Assembly (NCBI RefSeq): GCF_900099675.1
Contig: NZ_FNDQ01000026.1
Location: 1 to 35,517, forward strand
Reading direction: 5' to 3'
DNA length: 35,517 nucleotides
DNA from: Myroides phaeus
GTDB lineage: Bacteria > Bacteroidota > Bacteroidia > Flavobacteriales > Flavobacteriaceae
The notes under the pieces are model-generated. The model worked only from the letters and a program-made list of their open reading frames with translations, was not told the DNA's origin and made no database searches. Below are positions 1 through 8,687 of the stretch, one piece after another. Made by a program: the position numbers and the translations under genes. The number at the start of each line of letters is the position of its first letter. Position 1 is the first letter of the stretch.

Positions 1-22
1 GCTCACTCCAAATTATGTGCAT

Positions 23-53
23 AAAAAAATCCAGAGAGAAAATCCCTCTGGAT
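23..53 (-). terminator. Rho-independent terminator of rarA
   Basis: Read on the minus strand, an 8-bp stem (29-36 pairing with 46-53, arms ATCCAGAG and CTCTGGAT) is followed by a run of seven T residues (the A-run at 23-29). It lies about 50 bp beyond the rarA stop codon, in the right orientation to end that transcript. Confidence 0.85.
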
Positions 54-104
54 GTATTGTTTAAAAACTTGTCAATCTATTTTAGGACTAGTCAATCTAT
101 AGCT

Positions 105-1382
105 TTAATAGTTATATTTTAATTGCCATCTGTTTTTCAAGAATTCACGAGTACTCTTTTCTCTGCTATTATCTCCAGGTTCGTAAAGTACAAGACCACT
201 AATCTCATTAGGTAAGTATTCCTGTTCTACGAAGTTGCCCGAATAATCGTGTGAGTATTTGTAGTCTTCTCCATAACCTAATTCCTTCATTAATTTAGTT
301 GGGGCATTTCTCAAGTGAATAGGAATCGATAAGTCTCCCGTTTGTTTTACTACTTGTTGTGCTTTTCCAATAGCTAAATAGGTTGAATTACTTTTAGGCG
401 ATGTAGCTAAATAAATAGCGCATTGGCTGAGTAATATTCTACTTTCAGGATAACCAATAACAGAAACAGCTTGGAATGTATTTGTAGCCATAATTAGAGC
501 AGTAGGATTTGCATTTCCAATATCTTCAGATGCAGAAATAACAAGCCTTCTTGCAATAAACTTTACATCTTCTCCTCCTTCAATCATTCTTGCTAACCAA
601 TAAACAGCACCATTTGGATCACTTCCTCTAATTGATTTGATGAAAGCCGAGATGATATCATAATGTTGTTCGCCAGTTTTGTCATACAATACAGTGTTTT
701 TCTGAACAACTTTCATAACCATCTCATTGTTGATTTCAATCTTGTCAGCTGTTGTTGCGTTGATAATAAGTTCAAACGTGTTTAAAAGTTTACGTCCATC
801 ACCACCCGACAATCTAAAGAGTGCTTCTGTTTCTTTAAGAGTTATTTCTTTTGATTGTAAAAATTTGTCTTTAGCAATAGCTCGAATAAGTAGTGCGTTT
901 AAATCTTCTTTAGTAAAGGCATTAAGTGTGTAAACCTGACATCTTGAAAGTAAAGCTGGTATTACTTCAAAACTGGGATTTTCTGTTGTTGCACCAATTA
1001 AAGTTACCCATCCGCGTTCAACTGCAGCAAGTAAAGAGTCCTGTTGAGATTTGCTAAAACGATGAATTTCATCAATAAATAAGATAGGGTTTCGAGCTGT
1101 AAATAAGCCTGTGTTTTGTTTGGCTTTATCAATTACTTCACGAATATCTTTAACTCCAGCATTAATAGCACTTAACACATAGAAAGGACGTTCACTTTCT
1201 TTAGCTATAATTTCTGCTAATGTAGTTTTTCCAGTACCAGGAGGCCCCCAAAAGATAAGAGAAGGAATAAATCCCATTTTCAATTGATTGGTCAGAATAC
1301 CTGTTTCTCCCACTAAATGGGATTGACTAATATAGTCTTCTAATGAATGCGGTCTGACTCTCTCTGCTAAAGGTGCTTCCAT
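105..1382 (-). CDS. rarA: Replication-associated recombination protein A (RarA/MgsA), AAA+ ATPase
   Basis: AAA+ ATPase of the RarA/MgsA/WRNIP1 family, a clamp-loader relative that acts in the cytoplasm at stalled replication forks. Visible motifs: Walker A GPPGTGKT at residues 46-53, Walker B LFIDEIH at 101-107, sensor 1 in GATTENPSF near 130-138, an SRC arginine-finger segment at 146-148, sensor 2 GGDGR at 193-197, and the C-terminal oligomerisation region with SASEDIGN at 283-290. The length of 425 aa is normal for the family and the protein looks intact. It is a single-gene unit: a TAnnTTTG promoter element lies 27 bp upstream of the start and a hairpin terminator lies downstream. The ATG at 1380-1382 gives the expected N-terminus. 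Confidence 0.96.
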   Translation of the reverse strand: MEAPLAERVRPHSLEDYISQSHLVGETGILTNQLKMGFIPSLIFWGPPGTGKTTLAEIIAKESERPFYVLSAINAGVKDIREVIDKAKQNTGLFTARNPILFIDEIHRFSKSQQDSLLAAVERGWVTLIGATTENPSFEVIPALLSRCQVYTLNAFTKEDLNALLIRAIAKDKFLQSKEITLKETEALFRLSGGDGRKLLNTFELIINATTADKIEINNEMVMKVVQKNTVLYDKTGEQHYDIISAFIKSIRGSDPNGAVYWLARMIEGGEDVKFIARRLVISASEDIGNANPTALIMATNTFQAVSVIGYPESRILLSQCAIYLATSPKSNSTYLAIGKAQQVVKQTGDLSIPIHLRNAPTKLMKELGYGEDYKYSHDYSGNFVEQEYLPNEISGLVLYEPGDNSREKSTREFLKNRWQLKYNY

Positions 1383-1408
1383 AGTATCTTTCTTAAAAAC
1401 TTTATTTA

Positions 1409-1416
1409 CAAAAATA
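1409..1416 (-). promoter_or_regulatory. Probable -7 element of the rarA promoter
   Basis: Minus-strand TATTTTTG fits the Bacteroidota -7 consensus TAnnTTTG and lies 27 bp upstream of the rarA ATG, which implies a short leader of about 20 nt. I see no well-spaced TTG -33 element, because the nearest is 24 bp away. The assignment therefore rests on the -7 match and its position. Confidence 0.5.
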
Positions 1417-2148
1417 CAACGCTTTTTTAAACTTCATCGACAATCTGTTTATTATGATTAAAGCAACAGTTTTTTGTTGTGTTTAAATATGTTTAAAGGT
1501 AAAAAACTTTAAGGAAAGGAAGTACCAATTGTGTATAGCTATTTTTCTATATAGTGCAGAACGCGATGATTTATTTTTAATAAAAACAGCTGATTTTAAA
1601 GGTTTTTTTGTTCAAAAACAGGACTAATAATTGCTTTTTTAGTCAAAAAGACGTTTTTTTTCAAAGATTATAAGTCCAATAACTGAGATTATATTGCTTT
1701 TATAGAACAATATTACGTTGCTTTTTTGAGTCAGCTTATACAGATTATTTATCTGTAAGCCCTTTAAGTACGGAGATTAATGGATTTATCTTTTGCAATA
1801 CACCTTATAGTTTTTATATAGGGTTGTCTAAAGGATGTCTGAGTATTGTCCGACAATGGTCCGACTTAAAGGCCCTTAACCCTTGTAAATACGGAGAATA
1901 CTCAGATATGAGTCAGAGAATACTATTATTAGGTAATGTTAGCAACATAATAAAGGGAGCATTGTATGTAAATTTATTAATGGTAATTTCTTTGTTTATC
2001 AGGGATAGCGCTATTTATAAGTGTCTTAGAGGTTTGGTTTTATTTTTTTTAAAAGCTGGCTTTTACGTTGGTTAATAGATTAAATGAGAAAAAACAATTA
2101 AAGTTTCTTTTGTTATTTAATATTCACAATAGTTACTAAATTAGGAGG
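1417..2148. other. Non-coding intergenic region with a structured segment
   Basis: About 730 bp between divergent rarA and the rhomboid gene. The left part (1440-1740) is T-rich with no gene that I recognise. The middle has a 7-bp inverted repeat (TACAGAT at 1739-1745, ATCTGTA at 1751-1757) and the folded segment listed separately at 1835-1909. An 83-codon open frame at 1824-2075 crosses this structured segment, has unconvincing composition and is probably not a gene. I see no clear promoter for the rhomboid gene in the right part. Confidence 0.6.
1835..1909. repeat. Long hairpin-forming segment with nested palindrome
   Basis: Positions 1835-1847 pair with 1897-1909 over 13 bp, with one G-U if transcribed. 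The central part holds a perfect odd palindrome ATTGTCCGACAAT (1845-1857), and GTCCGAC occurs twice, 11 bp apart (1848 and 1859). No protein is apparent. It could be a small RNA or an intergenic repeat. Upstream, TATCTTTTG at 1787-1795 is one base longer than a -7 element. Confidence 0.4.
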
Positions 2149-2961
2149 ATGAATCAAAAGAATCCACCTTTTACAATTTCACTTTTGTTATTACCTCTTT
2201 TTGCTGTGGTAATTATATGGGGTGTTTACTGGGCTGATTGGACCTACTATTTAGAATTATATAGGTACGGTATTTATCCCCGCACTTTGAGTGGCTTGCG
2301 AGGTATTCTGTTTAGTCCTTTTATTCATGGAGGGTTAAAACATTTATATAATAATTCAGCTGCATTATTTGTATTGCTAACGTTACTTCAATACTTCTAT
2401 AAAAAACAAGTATGGGCAGTAATAGGCTTTGGTATTATACTTTCGGGTATTGGTACTTGGCTAATAGCAAGAGAGAGCTTTCACATAGGGGCAAGTGGTT
2501 TGGTTTATGTTTTAGTGAGCTTTATCTTTTTTAAAGGAGTACAAACCAGATATTTTAGATTGATGGCTTTGTCTTTAGTGATAGTTGTTCTATATGGAGG
2601 TACAGTTTGGTATATGTTCCCGGAGATTGAAGAGGGGATTTCTTGGGAAGGACATTTAAGTGGTTTTATAACCGGTTTAATATTGAGTTTTGTTTTGTCT
2701 AATCCCGAAATGCCTGAAAAGTATTACAAATACGAATGGCAAAAACCAGATTATGATGAAAGTAGAGATCCATTTATGCAATGCTTTGATAAAGATGGGA
2801 ACTTTATAATAATTCCCAAAGAAGTAGTTGTTGAAAGAGATTATAAAAATCCTTATCGTTCTACGCTGCCAATTATATATGATAAGCTATACCCTGTAAA
2901 GCAAAAAAAGGACTTGTTAGAAGAGTTAATGATTGCTCTCGCTAAAAATGGGAAGCATTAA
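2149..2961 (+). CDS. Rhomboid family intramembrane serine protease
   Basis: Integral membrane protease of the rhomboid (S54) family, which cleaves transmembrane substrates within the lipid bilayer. The catalytic Ser is in GASG at residues 114-117 (Ser116), and its His partner is in the GHLSG helix (His169). The upstream HGGLKHLYNN segment (60-69) supplies the conserved H and N residues of the oxyanion region. The membrane core spans about residues 10-185 with roughly six hydrophobic segments. A soluble, charged C-terminal tail of about 85 residues follows, and its function is not known to me. The substrate cannot be inferred. Oddly, the start is directly preceded by AGGAGG with no spacer, which is too close to work as a normal ribosome-binding site. 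Confidence 0.93.
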   Translation: MNQKNPPFTISLLLLPLFAVVIIWGVYWADWTYYLELYRYGIYPRTLSGLRGILFSPFIHGGLKHLYNNSAALFVLLTLLQYFYKKQVWAVIGFGIILSGIGTWLIARESFHIGASGLVYVLVSFIFFKGVQTRYFRLMALSLVIVVLYGGTVWYMFPEIEEGISWEGHLSGFITGLILSFVLSNPEMPEKYYKYEWQKPDYDESRDPFMQCFDKDGNFIIIPKEVVVERDYKNPYRSTLPIIYDKLYPVKQKKDLLEELMIALAKNGKH

Positions 2962-2982
2962 ATAGCAATAGGATTAAAAGAA

Positions 2983-3010
2983 AAAAGCGTCTTCGTTAAA
3001 AGACGCTTTT
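2983..3010. terminator. Bidirectional terminator between convergent genes
   Basis: A perfect 11-bp stem (2983-2993 with 3000-3010, AAAAGCGTCTT against its complement) closes a 6-nt loop. A-rich sequence on one side and T-rich on the other let it act in both directions. It ends the rhomboid transcript and also contains the TAA stop (2996-2998) of the minus-strand gene opposite. Confidence 0.85.
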
Positions 3011-4066
3011 GTAATTTTTAATAACATAGTTTATCGTGGTCTCTAATATTTCTCCCATATTAGAGCAGTATTTGAATTGTTTGTCATGGCTCAAGTTGTA
3101 CAAATCGAGTTTAAGATGATCTATGTTTTCAAGAGTTGAAATAGTGTCTTTTTTCATCACCTCAATAAGGTCATCAAATCGTTCTTTGTTACTCAAAACT
3201 CTTCTGACTAAAACGGAACGGACTTCTTTTCGATATTGTTCTATTGAATTGTCTTTTAGTTTGTCTAAAACCATCATGACTACCGTGCTATTCTCTTTAA
3301 AAAACTGAGGCATATAAAACTTTAAATTGCCTTCGTAATTTTGTTGATCAAAGTCAATAGGACGTATTCTATAAACTACTTGGTCAAAGTCGTGAGTAGG
3401 AATAATAACGTAATTATACGATCTCATATCACCTAATAAACCAAGTAAACATCTTTCATTGAACTTTACAAACTCTTTAGAGATTTGCGCTTTTTCTAAT
3501 TCAGTACATTTTGGCAAATGGTCTTTTATAAACACATCAGCAGGAATTCCTAAGATGTGCTCTTCAATTAAAGTTTCCTTATAAACCAAAAAGTTCATTG
3601 GATAAGGCGAGAGCATCTCTTCTAATTCTAAACCATATATTCTCGAAGCATCAGCTCTTTTGATATATAGATTTGTAAAGTTGTCATTCAGAATATTTCT
3701 TACTTTAATTCTAAAGGGTTTTGAATTGCCAAACGAACAAAAGTCAATGCTGTCAATTGTTAAGAATGGCAATGTTTGTTCATCTCCGTCAGAGTGAAGT
3801 AAGGTGTATATTTTAGTTAGACTTGCTTCAATTTCTTTGTATTCGTGTTCAGGGTAATAAACTCTTAACCAAAGTGTATCATTTCCCTTCGAATCTTCTA
3901 AATTGATAAAACCACAAAAGCGCATTAAGTCATCATAGAAAATACTGGTCTTAGTAATACGACTGTATTTTTCTAAGTACGCTTCAAGTTCTTGATTAAC
4001 TGGAAAATTAGGCTTCTTTTGTAGTTTAGTCTTTTTCAAATTATCTTCTTTGTCTGATAGTTTCAT
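2996..4066 (-). CDS. Unrecognised protein with kinase-like catalytic motifs
   Basis: I do not recognise a named family. The protein has 356 aa when started at the ATG at 4064-4066. An in-frame start at 4087 would add seven residues deeper inside rlmB. The order of motifs resembles a divergent protein-kinase-like fold: a candidate beta-3 lysine in YIKRADA (Lys136) followed by acidic helix residues (Glu148-149), a hinge-like LIEEHILGIP (166-175), a catalytic-loop-like GDMRSYN (Asp213, then Asn218, D-x4-N spacing), and IDFDQ (237-241) in the place of DFG. The N-terminal 130 residues are of unknown type. There is no signal peptide and no membrane segment. The start lies inside the end of rlmB (26-nt overlap), so the two genes are probably cotranscribed and translationally coupled. 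Kinase activity is inferred from the motifs only. Confidence 0.8.
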   Translation of the reverse strand: MKLSDKEDNLKKTKLQKKPNFPVNQELEAYLEKYSRITKTSIFYDDLMRFCGFINLEDSKGNDTLWLRVYYPEHEYKEIEASLTKIYTLLHSDGDEQTLPFLTIDSIDFCSFGNSKPFRIKVRNILNDNFTNLYIKRADASRIYGLELEEMLSPYPMNFLVYKETLIEEHILGIPADVFIKDHLPKCTELEKAQISKEFVKFNERCLLGLLGDMRSYNYVIIPTHDFDQVVYRIRPIDFDQQNYEGNLKFYMPQFFKENSTVVMMVLDKLKDNSIEQYRKEVRSVLVRRVLSNKERFDDLIEVMKKDTISTLENIDHLKLDLYNLSHDKQFKYCSNMGEILETTINYVIKNYKSVF

Positions 4067-4775
4067 ATAAGAAAGCACCACAAGCAACAGATACGTTTAA
4101 TGAATCAATTACACTAAACATTGGTAGTTTGGCTTTCTCGTCAATAATTTTTAATACAGAAGGATTAATTCCTTTATCTTCACTACCCATAATAATAGCT
4201 AAAGGCACGTTTAGATCCACGTCGTAAATTTCCTTTTCAGCTTTTTCAGTAGCACCTAAAGTGATTACACCAGAACCTTGTAAATAAAACACAGCATCTT
4301 TAATGTGATCAACTTTACAAATAGGAATATTAAAAACTGCCCCAGCAGATGTCTTAACAGTATCTCCATTTACAGGAGCAGCACCATTTTTACCAACGAT
4401 AATTCCGTCTGCACCACAACATACAGCTGTACGTATGATAGCTCCAAAGTTACGAGCATCCGATAATTGGTCTAATATAATGAATAAAGGCTTTTCTTTT
4501 TTCTCTAAAACAGATTCAACTAAAGTTTCTAAAGCAACAAATGCAATAGGAGCAATGTTAGCAATAGCACCTTGGTGATTTTTTTTAGTAAGTCTGTTTA
4601 ATTTCTCAATTGGTACATATGAAAAATTAATATTGTTCTTTTTTAAGTTTTTGATAAGCTCATTCATTAGCTCACCTTGAGCATCTTTTTGAATAAATAC
4701 TTTATCAATGTCTTTTCCTGCTTCTATGGCTTCGATAATTGCGCGAATACCAAATATTTGATTGTCCTGTTCCAT
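4041..4775 (-). CDS. rlmB: 23S rRNA (guanosine-2'-O-)-methyltransferase RlmB, SpoU/TrmH family
   Basis: SAM-dependent methyltransferase with a SPOUT knot, expected to methylate the 2'-O of the P-loop guanosine (G2251 in E. coli) of 23S rRNA. Seen: an N-terminal L30e-like substrate-binding region (residues 1-80) with KKNHQGA at 64-70, motif 1 in LDQLSDARNFGAIIR (101-115, Asn109 and Arg115), motif 2 IIMGSEDKGI (194-203), and motif 3 SLNVSVACG (225-233). I chose the ATG at 4773-4775 (244 aa). An in-frame TTG start at 4808 coincides with the -33 promoter element and would place the promoter within the coding sequence. Specificity for G2251 rather than another SpoU target is inferred from overall layout. 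It overlaps the kinase-like gene downstream. Confidence 0.93.
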   Translation of the reverse strand: MEQDNQIFGIRAIIEAIEAGKDIDKVFIQKDAQGELMNELIKNLKKNNINFSYVPIEKLNRLTKKNHQGAIANIAPIAFVALETLVESVLEKKEKPLFIILDQLSDARNFGAIIRTAVCCGADGIIVGKNGAAPVNGDTVKTSAGAVFNIPICKVDHIKDAVFYLQGSGVITLGATEKAEKEIYDVDLNVPLAIIMGSEDKGINPSVLKIIDEKAKLPMFSVIDSLNVSVACGAFLYETIRQRR

Positions 4776-4779
4776 TTTG

Positions 4780-4808
4780 CAAAGGTAAATATATTTTGTG
4801 TTCAACAA
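4780..4808 (-). promoter_or_regulatory. Promoter of rlmB (TTG-N18-TACCTTTG)
   Basis: On the minus strand the -7 element TACCTTTG (4780-4787) fits TAnnTTTG and has TTG 18 bp upstream (4806-4808). Only four bases separate the element from the ATG at 4775, so transcription should begin at or within a base or two of the start codon, giving a leaderless or nearly leaderless message. Confidence 0.7.
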
Positions 4809-5136
4809 TACAAGAAAATTTAAATGCTATCTAATTATAAAAGGAAAGAATTATTGGAATGTTTTTTGTGATTTACTTTTTTGTAAAGCCTTGTTTTTTA
4901 GAATTTTGAATTCATTTTTAGAGAGTGTAAAGGAGGAGGGTTGTTATTTTTTTTGATTTTAGGATTATTTTTCTTATATTGAATATGCAAAAAGTATTTC
5001 TATTCAAAAACTAAAAATACAGAATAAATCTAAGTAATATGGGGGTTTGAAAAACGCTCAGGATAAACACGTTCATTTTCGTATTAAAAGGAATAGGTAA
5101 AAAAAATTAATTCTATTGAAAATTAGTGTTTTGAGA
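4809..5136. other. Non-coding region between divergent rlmB and rpsL
   Basis: About 330 bp of AT-rich sequence with no convincing open frame on either strand and no hairpin that stands out. It separates the rlmB promoter from the promoter of the ribosomal protein block. An AT-rich upstream stretch of this kind could assist the rpsL promoter, but nothing specific is visible. Confidence 0.6.
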
Positions 5137-5167
5137 TTTGAATAATTAAAAAATAGTTATACATTTG
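5137..5167 (+). promoter_or_regulatory. Promoter of the rpsL-fusA / ribosomal protein block
   Basis: TTTG (5137-5140), a 19-bp spacer and TACATTTG (5160-5167) match the Bacteroidota primary-sigma consensus TTTG-N19-TAnnTTTG. The start site would be near 5173, leaving about 50 nt of leader before the rpsL ATG. It is the only strong promoter-like signal found ahead of the long block ending at 22168. Confidence 0.8.
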
Positions 5168-5220
5168 CAACCCCGTATATAGTGCGGAATAATATATTGT
5201 AGAAATTATTAATAAACATT

Positions 5221-5601
5221 ATGCCAACAATTCAACAATTAGTAAGAACAGGGAGAACCCAATTGACTAAGAAGAGTAAATCGGTTGCTTTGGATTCTTG
5301 TCCTCAAAGAAGAGGTGTTTGTACGCGTGTTTATACTACTACACCAAAAAAACCTAACTCTGCAATGCGTAAAGTTGCAAGGGTACGTTTGACAAATGGT
5401 AATGAAGTAAACGCTTACATCCCAGGAGAAGGACACAATTTACAAGAGCACTCGATAGTATTAGTTAGAGGTGGAAGGGTGAAAGACTTACCAGGTGTTA
5501 GATACCACATCGTTCGTGGAGCTTTGGATACTGCTGGAGTAAGCGGTAGAACTCAAAGAAGATCTAAATATGGTGCTAAACGCCCTAAAGACAAAAAATA
5601 A
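5221..5601 (+). CDS. rpsL: 30S ribosomal protein S12
   Basis: Decoding-centre protein of the small subunit. The 126-aa protein shows the universally conserved [13 protein letters not shown] segment (residues 39-51) and [13 protein letters not shown], the two loops that contact the A-site codon-anticodon helix. The lysines at the positions where streptomycin-resistance substitutions usually occur are wild type, and the Asp of KDLPG that is beta-methylthiolated in many bacteria is present. It is the first gene of the block, with a leader of about 50 nt after a good promoter and no Shine-Dalgarno sequence. rpsG follows after 25 nt. Confidence 0.98.
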   Translation: MPTIQQLVRTGRTQLTKKSKSVALDSCPQRRGVCTRVYTTTPKKPNSAMRKVARVRLTNGNEVNAYIPGEGHNLQEHSIVLVRGGRVKDLPGVRYHIVRGALDTAGVSGRTQRRSKYGAKRPKDKK

Positions 5602-5626
5602 TCGTATAAACGTTTAAGAAACAGAC

Positions 5627-6103
5627 ATGAGAAAAAGACAGGCTAAAAAGAGACCTCTTTTACCAGATCCAAAATTTAATGACCAGTTAGTAACTCGTTT
5701 CGTTAATAACTTGATGTGGGATGGAAAAAAGTCTACAGCGTTTAAAGTTTTCTATGATGCTTTAGAAATCGTAGAAGAAAAGAAACAAGATGAAGAAAAA
5801 ACTTCATTAGATGTTTGGAAAGATGCATTAACTAACGTTATGCCACACGTAGAGGTTCGTTCTCGTCGTGTTGGTGGAGCAACATTCCAAATTCCAATGC
5901 AAATTCGTCCGGATAGAAAGATCTCTATGGCAATGAAATGGATGATTTTGTATGCGAGAAAAAGAAATGAGAAATCTATGGCTGCAAGATTAGCATCTGA
6001 AATTTTAGCTGCTGCTAAAGAAGAAGGAGCTGCTGTTAAAAAGAGAATGGATACTCATAAAATGGCTGAAGCTAATAAAGCATTCTCTCACTTTAGATTT
6101 TAA
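5627..6103 (+). CDS. rpsG: 30S ribosomal protein S7
   Basis: Primary binding protein of the 16S 3' major domain; it shapes the 30S head and the E site. It is 158 aa, the usual bacterial length. Recognisable features are the N-terminal [17 protein letters not shown], the central [20 protein letters not shown] segment and the basic C-terminal half ending in [15 protein letters not shown]. It sits in the classic rpsL-rpsG-fusA order with gaps of 25 and 21 nt, so it is cotranscribed. Confidence 0.98.
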   Translation: MRKRQAKKRPLLPDPKFNDQLVTRFVNNLMWDGKKSTAFKVFYDALEIVEEKKQDEEKTSLDVWKDALTNVMPHVEVRSRRVGGATFQIPMQIRPDRKISMAMKWMILYARKRNEKSMAARLASEILAAAKEEGAAVKKRMDTHKMAEANKAFSHFRF

Positions 6104-6124
6104 TCCATACAGAAACTATATACA

Positions 6125-8260
6125 ATGGCAAGAGATTTAAAATATACAAGAAATATTGGTATCGCTGCTCACATCGATGCTGGTAAAACAACTACTACAG
6201 AGCGTATTTTGTTCTATACAGGTAAAAACCATAAAATGGGAGAGACTCACGAAGGATCTGCTACTATGGACTGGATGGAGCAAGAGGCAGAAAGAGGTAT
6301 TACAATTACTTCAGCTGCAACTACTTGTACTTGGAGTTTCCCAACGAATCAAGGGGCAAAATTGCCTGAATCAATGGAATACCACTTCAATATTATTGAT
6401 ACTCCAGGACACGTTGACTTTACAGTAGAGGTTAACCGTTCTTTACGTGTATTAGATGGATTAGTATTCTTATTTAGTGCTGTTGATGGTGTTGAGCCTC
6501 AATCAGAAACTAACTGGAGATTAGCTGATAATTACAAAGTACCTCGTATGGGGTTTGTAAATAAAATGGACCGTCAAGGTGCTAACTTCTTAGCTGTTTG
6601 TCAGCAAGTTAAAGATATGTTGAAATCAAACGCAGTGCCGATTGTTTTACCAATTGGTGATGAAGCAGATTTCAAAGGTATCGTTGACTTAGTTAAAAAC
6701 AGAGCAATCGTATGGCATGATGAGAACCATGGTTCTACATTTGATGTTGTTGAGATTCCTGCTGACATGGTTGATGATGTTAAACAATACAGAGGTCAAT
6801 TAATCGAAGAGGTTGCGGCTTATGACGAAAACCTTTTAGAAAAATATATGATGGATGAGGAATCAATTTCTGAGGACGAAATCCACGCTGCATTAAGAGC
6901 TGCAACTTTGGATATGAGTATCATTCCAATGACTTGTGGATCTTCATTCAAAAACAAAGGTGTTCAGTTTATGTTAGACGCTGTTTGTCGTTACTTACCT
7001 TCTCCAATGGATAAGGAAGGTATTGAAGGAACAGATCCTGATACTGAAGAGCCAATCGTACGTAAACCATCTGTAACAGAGCCGTTCTCTGCATTAGCGT
7101 TTAAAATTGCTACTGACCCATTCGTAGGTCGTTTAGCTTTCTTTAGAACTTATTCAGGACACTTAGATGCAGGTTCTTACGTATTGAATACTCGTTCTGG
7201 TAATAAAGAGCGTATTTCTCGTATCTACCAAATGCACGCTAACAAACAAAATCCAATCGAATATATTGAGGCTGGAGATATTGGAGCTGCTGTAGGGTTT
7301 AAAGATATCAAAACTGGAGATACTCTATGTGATGAGAAAAACCCAATCGTTTTAGAAAGTATGATTTTCCCAGATCCTGTAATTGGTATCGCTATTGAGC
7401 CAAAAACAAAAGCGGATATGGATAGAATGGGTACTGCTTTAGCTAAATTAGCTGAGGAAGATCCAACGTTTACAGTGAAAACTGACCATGCTTCTGGACA
7501 AACAGTAATTTCTGGTATGGGAGAGTTACACTTAGACGTGTTAATCGACCGTATGAAACGTGAGTTTAAAGTAGAAGTTAACCAAGGTGAACCACAAGTA
7601 GAGTACAAAGAGGCTCTTACACGTGATGCACAACACAGAGAAGTTTATAAAAAACAATCTGGTGGACGTGGTAAATTCGCTGATATCGTTTTCAAAATTG
7701 GACCTGCAGAAGACGTTGATGGTAAACCAGCAGTTGGATTACAATTCGTTAATGAGGTTAAAGGTGGTAACGTACCAAAAGAATATATTCCTTCAGTAGA
7801 AAAAGGATTTAGAGAAGCAATGAAACAAGGACCTTTAGCAGGATTCGAAATGGATTCTATGAAAGTTACTTTAACTGATGGATCTTTCCACGCAGTTGAC
7901 TCTGATGCTTTATCTTTCGAATTAGCTGCTAAAATGGGATATAAAGAGTCTGCAAAAGCTGCAGGAGCTGTTATTCTTGAGCCAATCATGAAGTTAGAAG
8001 TGTTAACTCCAGAAGAAAACATGGGTGATATTGTAGGTGACTTAAACCGTCGTCGTGGACAAATCAACAGCATGGATGATAGAGCTGGTTCTAAAGTTGT
8101 TAAAGCTTCAGTTCCATTATCAGAAATGTTTGGTTATGTTACTACATTAAGAACATTATCATCAGGTAGAGCTACTTCTACAATGGAGTTCTCTCATTAT
8201 GCAGAAACACCTTCTAATATTTCTGAAGGAGTTATTGCAAAAGCTAAAGGAAACGCATAA
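6125..8260 (+). CDS. fusA: Elongation factor G
   Basis: Ribosome-dependent translocation GTPase, 711 aa. The GTPase motifs are all present: AHIDAGKTT at residues 15-23 (P-loop), RGIT in switch I, DTPGHVDF at 92-99 and NKMD at 146-149. Domains II to V follow at full length, including [16 protein letters not shown] of domain III and the domain IV/V segment ending near residue 700. No frameshift or missing motif is seen. This is the canonical EF-G copy of the str operon. Unlike in many proteobacteria, tuf does not follow; rpsJ begins 16 nt later. Confidence 0.98.
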   Translation: MARDLKYTRNIGIAAHIDAGKTTTTERILFYTGKNHKMGETHEGSATMDWMEQEAERGITITSAATTCTWSFPTNQGAKLPESMEYHFNIIDTPGHVDFTVEVNRSLRVLDGLVFLFSAVDGVEPQSETNWRLADNYKVPRMGFVNKMDRQGANFLAVCQQVKDMLKSNAVPIVLPIGDEADFKGIVDLVKNRAIVWHDENHGSTFDVVEIPADMVDDVKQYRGQLIEEVAAYDENLLEKYMMDEESISEDEIHAALRAATLDMSIIPMTCGSSFKNKGVQFMLDAVCRYLPSPMDKEGIEGTDPDTEEPIVRKPSVTEPFSALAFKIATDPFVGRLAFFRTYSGHLDAGSYVLNTRSGNKERISRIYQMHANKQNPIEYIEAGDIGAAVGFKDIKTGDTLCDEKNPIVLESMIFPDPVIGIAIEPKTKADMDRMGTALAKLAEEDPTFTVKTDHASGQTVISGMGELHLDVLIDRMKREFKVEVNQGEPQVEYKEALTRDAQHREVYKKQSGGRGKFADIVFKIGPAEDVDGKPAVGLQFVNEVKGGNVPKEYIPSVEKGFREAMKQGPLAGFEMDSMKVTLTDGSFHAVDSDALSFELAAKMGYKESAKAAGAVILEPIMKLEVLTPEENMGDIVGDLNRRRGQINSMDDRAGSKVVKASVPLSEMFGYVTTLRTLSSGRATSTMEFSHYAETPSNISEGVIAKAKGNA

Positions 8261-8276
8261 TCTTAGTTAGAGAAAA

Positions 8277-8582
8277 ATGAGTCAAAAAATCAGAATAAAA
8301 TTAAAATCTTACGATCATATGTTGGTTGATAAATCAGCTGAGAAAATCGTAAAAACTGTAAAAAGTACAGGTGCAGTAGTAACAGGACCAATTCCGTTAC
8401 CAACACACAAAAAAATATTTACTGTTCTTCGTTCTCCTCACGTGAACAAAAAAGCAAGAGAGCAGTTTGAATTAAGTTCTTACAAAAGATTGTTAGATAT
8501 CTATTCTTCATCTTCTAAAACAATTGATGCTTTAATGAAATTAGAGTTACCAAGTGGAGTAGAAGTTGAAATCAAAGTGTGA
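8277..8582 (+). CDS. rpsJ: 30S ribosomal protein S10
   Basis: Small-subunit head protein, and in other bacteria also the NusE partner of NusB in antitermination. The protein is 101 aa and contains [19 protein letters not shown] and the loop [29 protein letters not shown], with the conserved loop histidine in SPHV. It is joined to fusA by a 16-nt gap, so the str and S10 clusters are one unit. It is followed by an unusually long 105-bp gap that contains a strong hairpin. Confidence 0.98.
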   Translation: MSQKIRIKLKSYDHMLVDKSAEKIVKTVKSTGAVVTGPIPLPTHKKIFTVLRSPHVNKKAREQFELSSYKRLLDIYSSSSKTIDALMKLELPSGVEVEIKV

Positions 8583-8615
8583 TAAATAACGCTTAGTTCG
8601 AAACAAAAATTTTAT

Positions 8616-8651
8616 AGCTAAGTATTGAGGTAATTGCCTCAATACTTAGTT
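8616..8651 (+). promoter_or_regulatory. Strong hairpin between rpsJ and rplC
   Basis: A perfect 13-bp stem (8618-8630 with 8637-8649, CTAAGTATTGAGG and its complement) with a 6-nt loop extends by two more pairs (one G-U) to 8616 and 8651. It sits in one of the few long gaps of the block, 36 bp before the rplC start. The sequence after it (TCTTTT) is a poor U-tract, so a full terminator is less likely than an attenuator, an RNA-processing site or a ribosomal-protein-binding element. Confidence 0.7.
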
Positions 8652-8687
8652 CTTTTAAATTGAAAAATAAATTTTAAATAAATATTT

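Noticed and set aside
1824..2075. An 83-codon open frame in the rarA-rhomboid gap
   Set aside because: It runs through a palindromic segment, has no recognisable domain or good start context, and its composition looks like translated non-coding DNA.
7225..8073. Long minus-strand open frames inside fusA
   Set aside because: They are antisense to a clearly functional gene and their predicted proteins are low-complexity shadows.
8616..8651. Simple intrinsic terminator between rpsJ and rplC
   Set aside because: There is no proper U-tract after the stem, and the essential genes downstream have no visible promoter of their own, so full termination here is unlikely.
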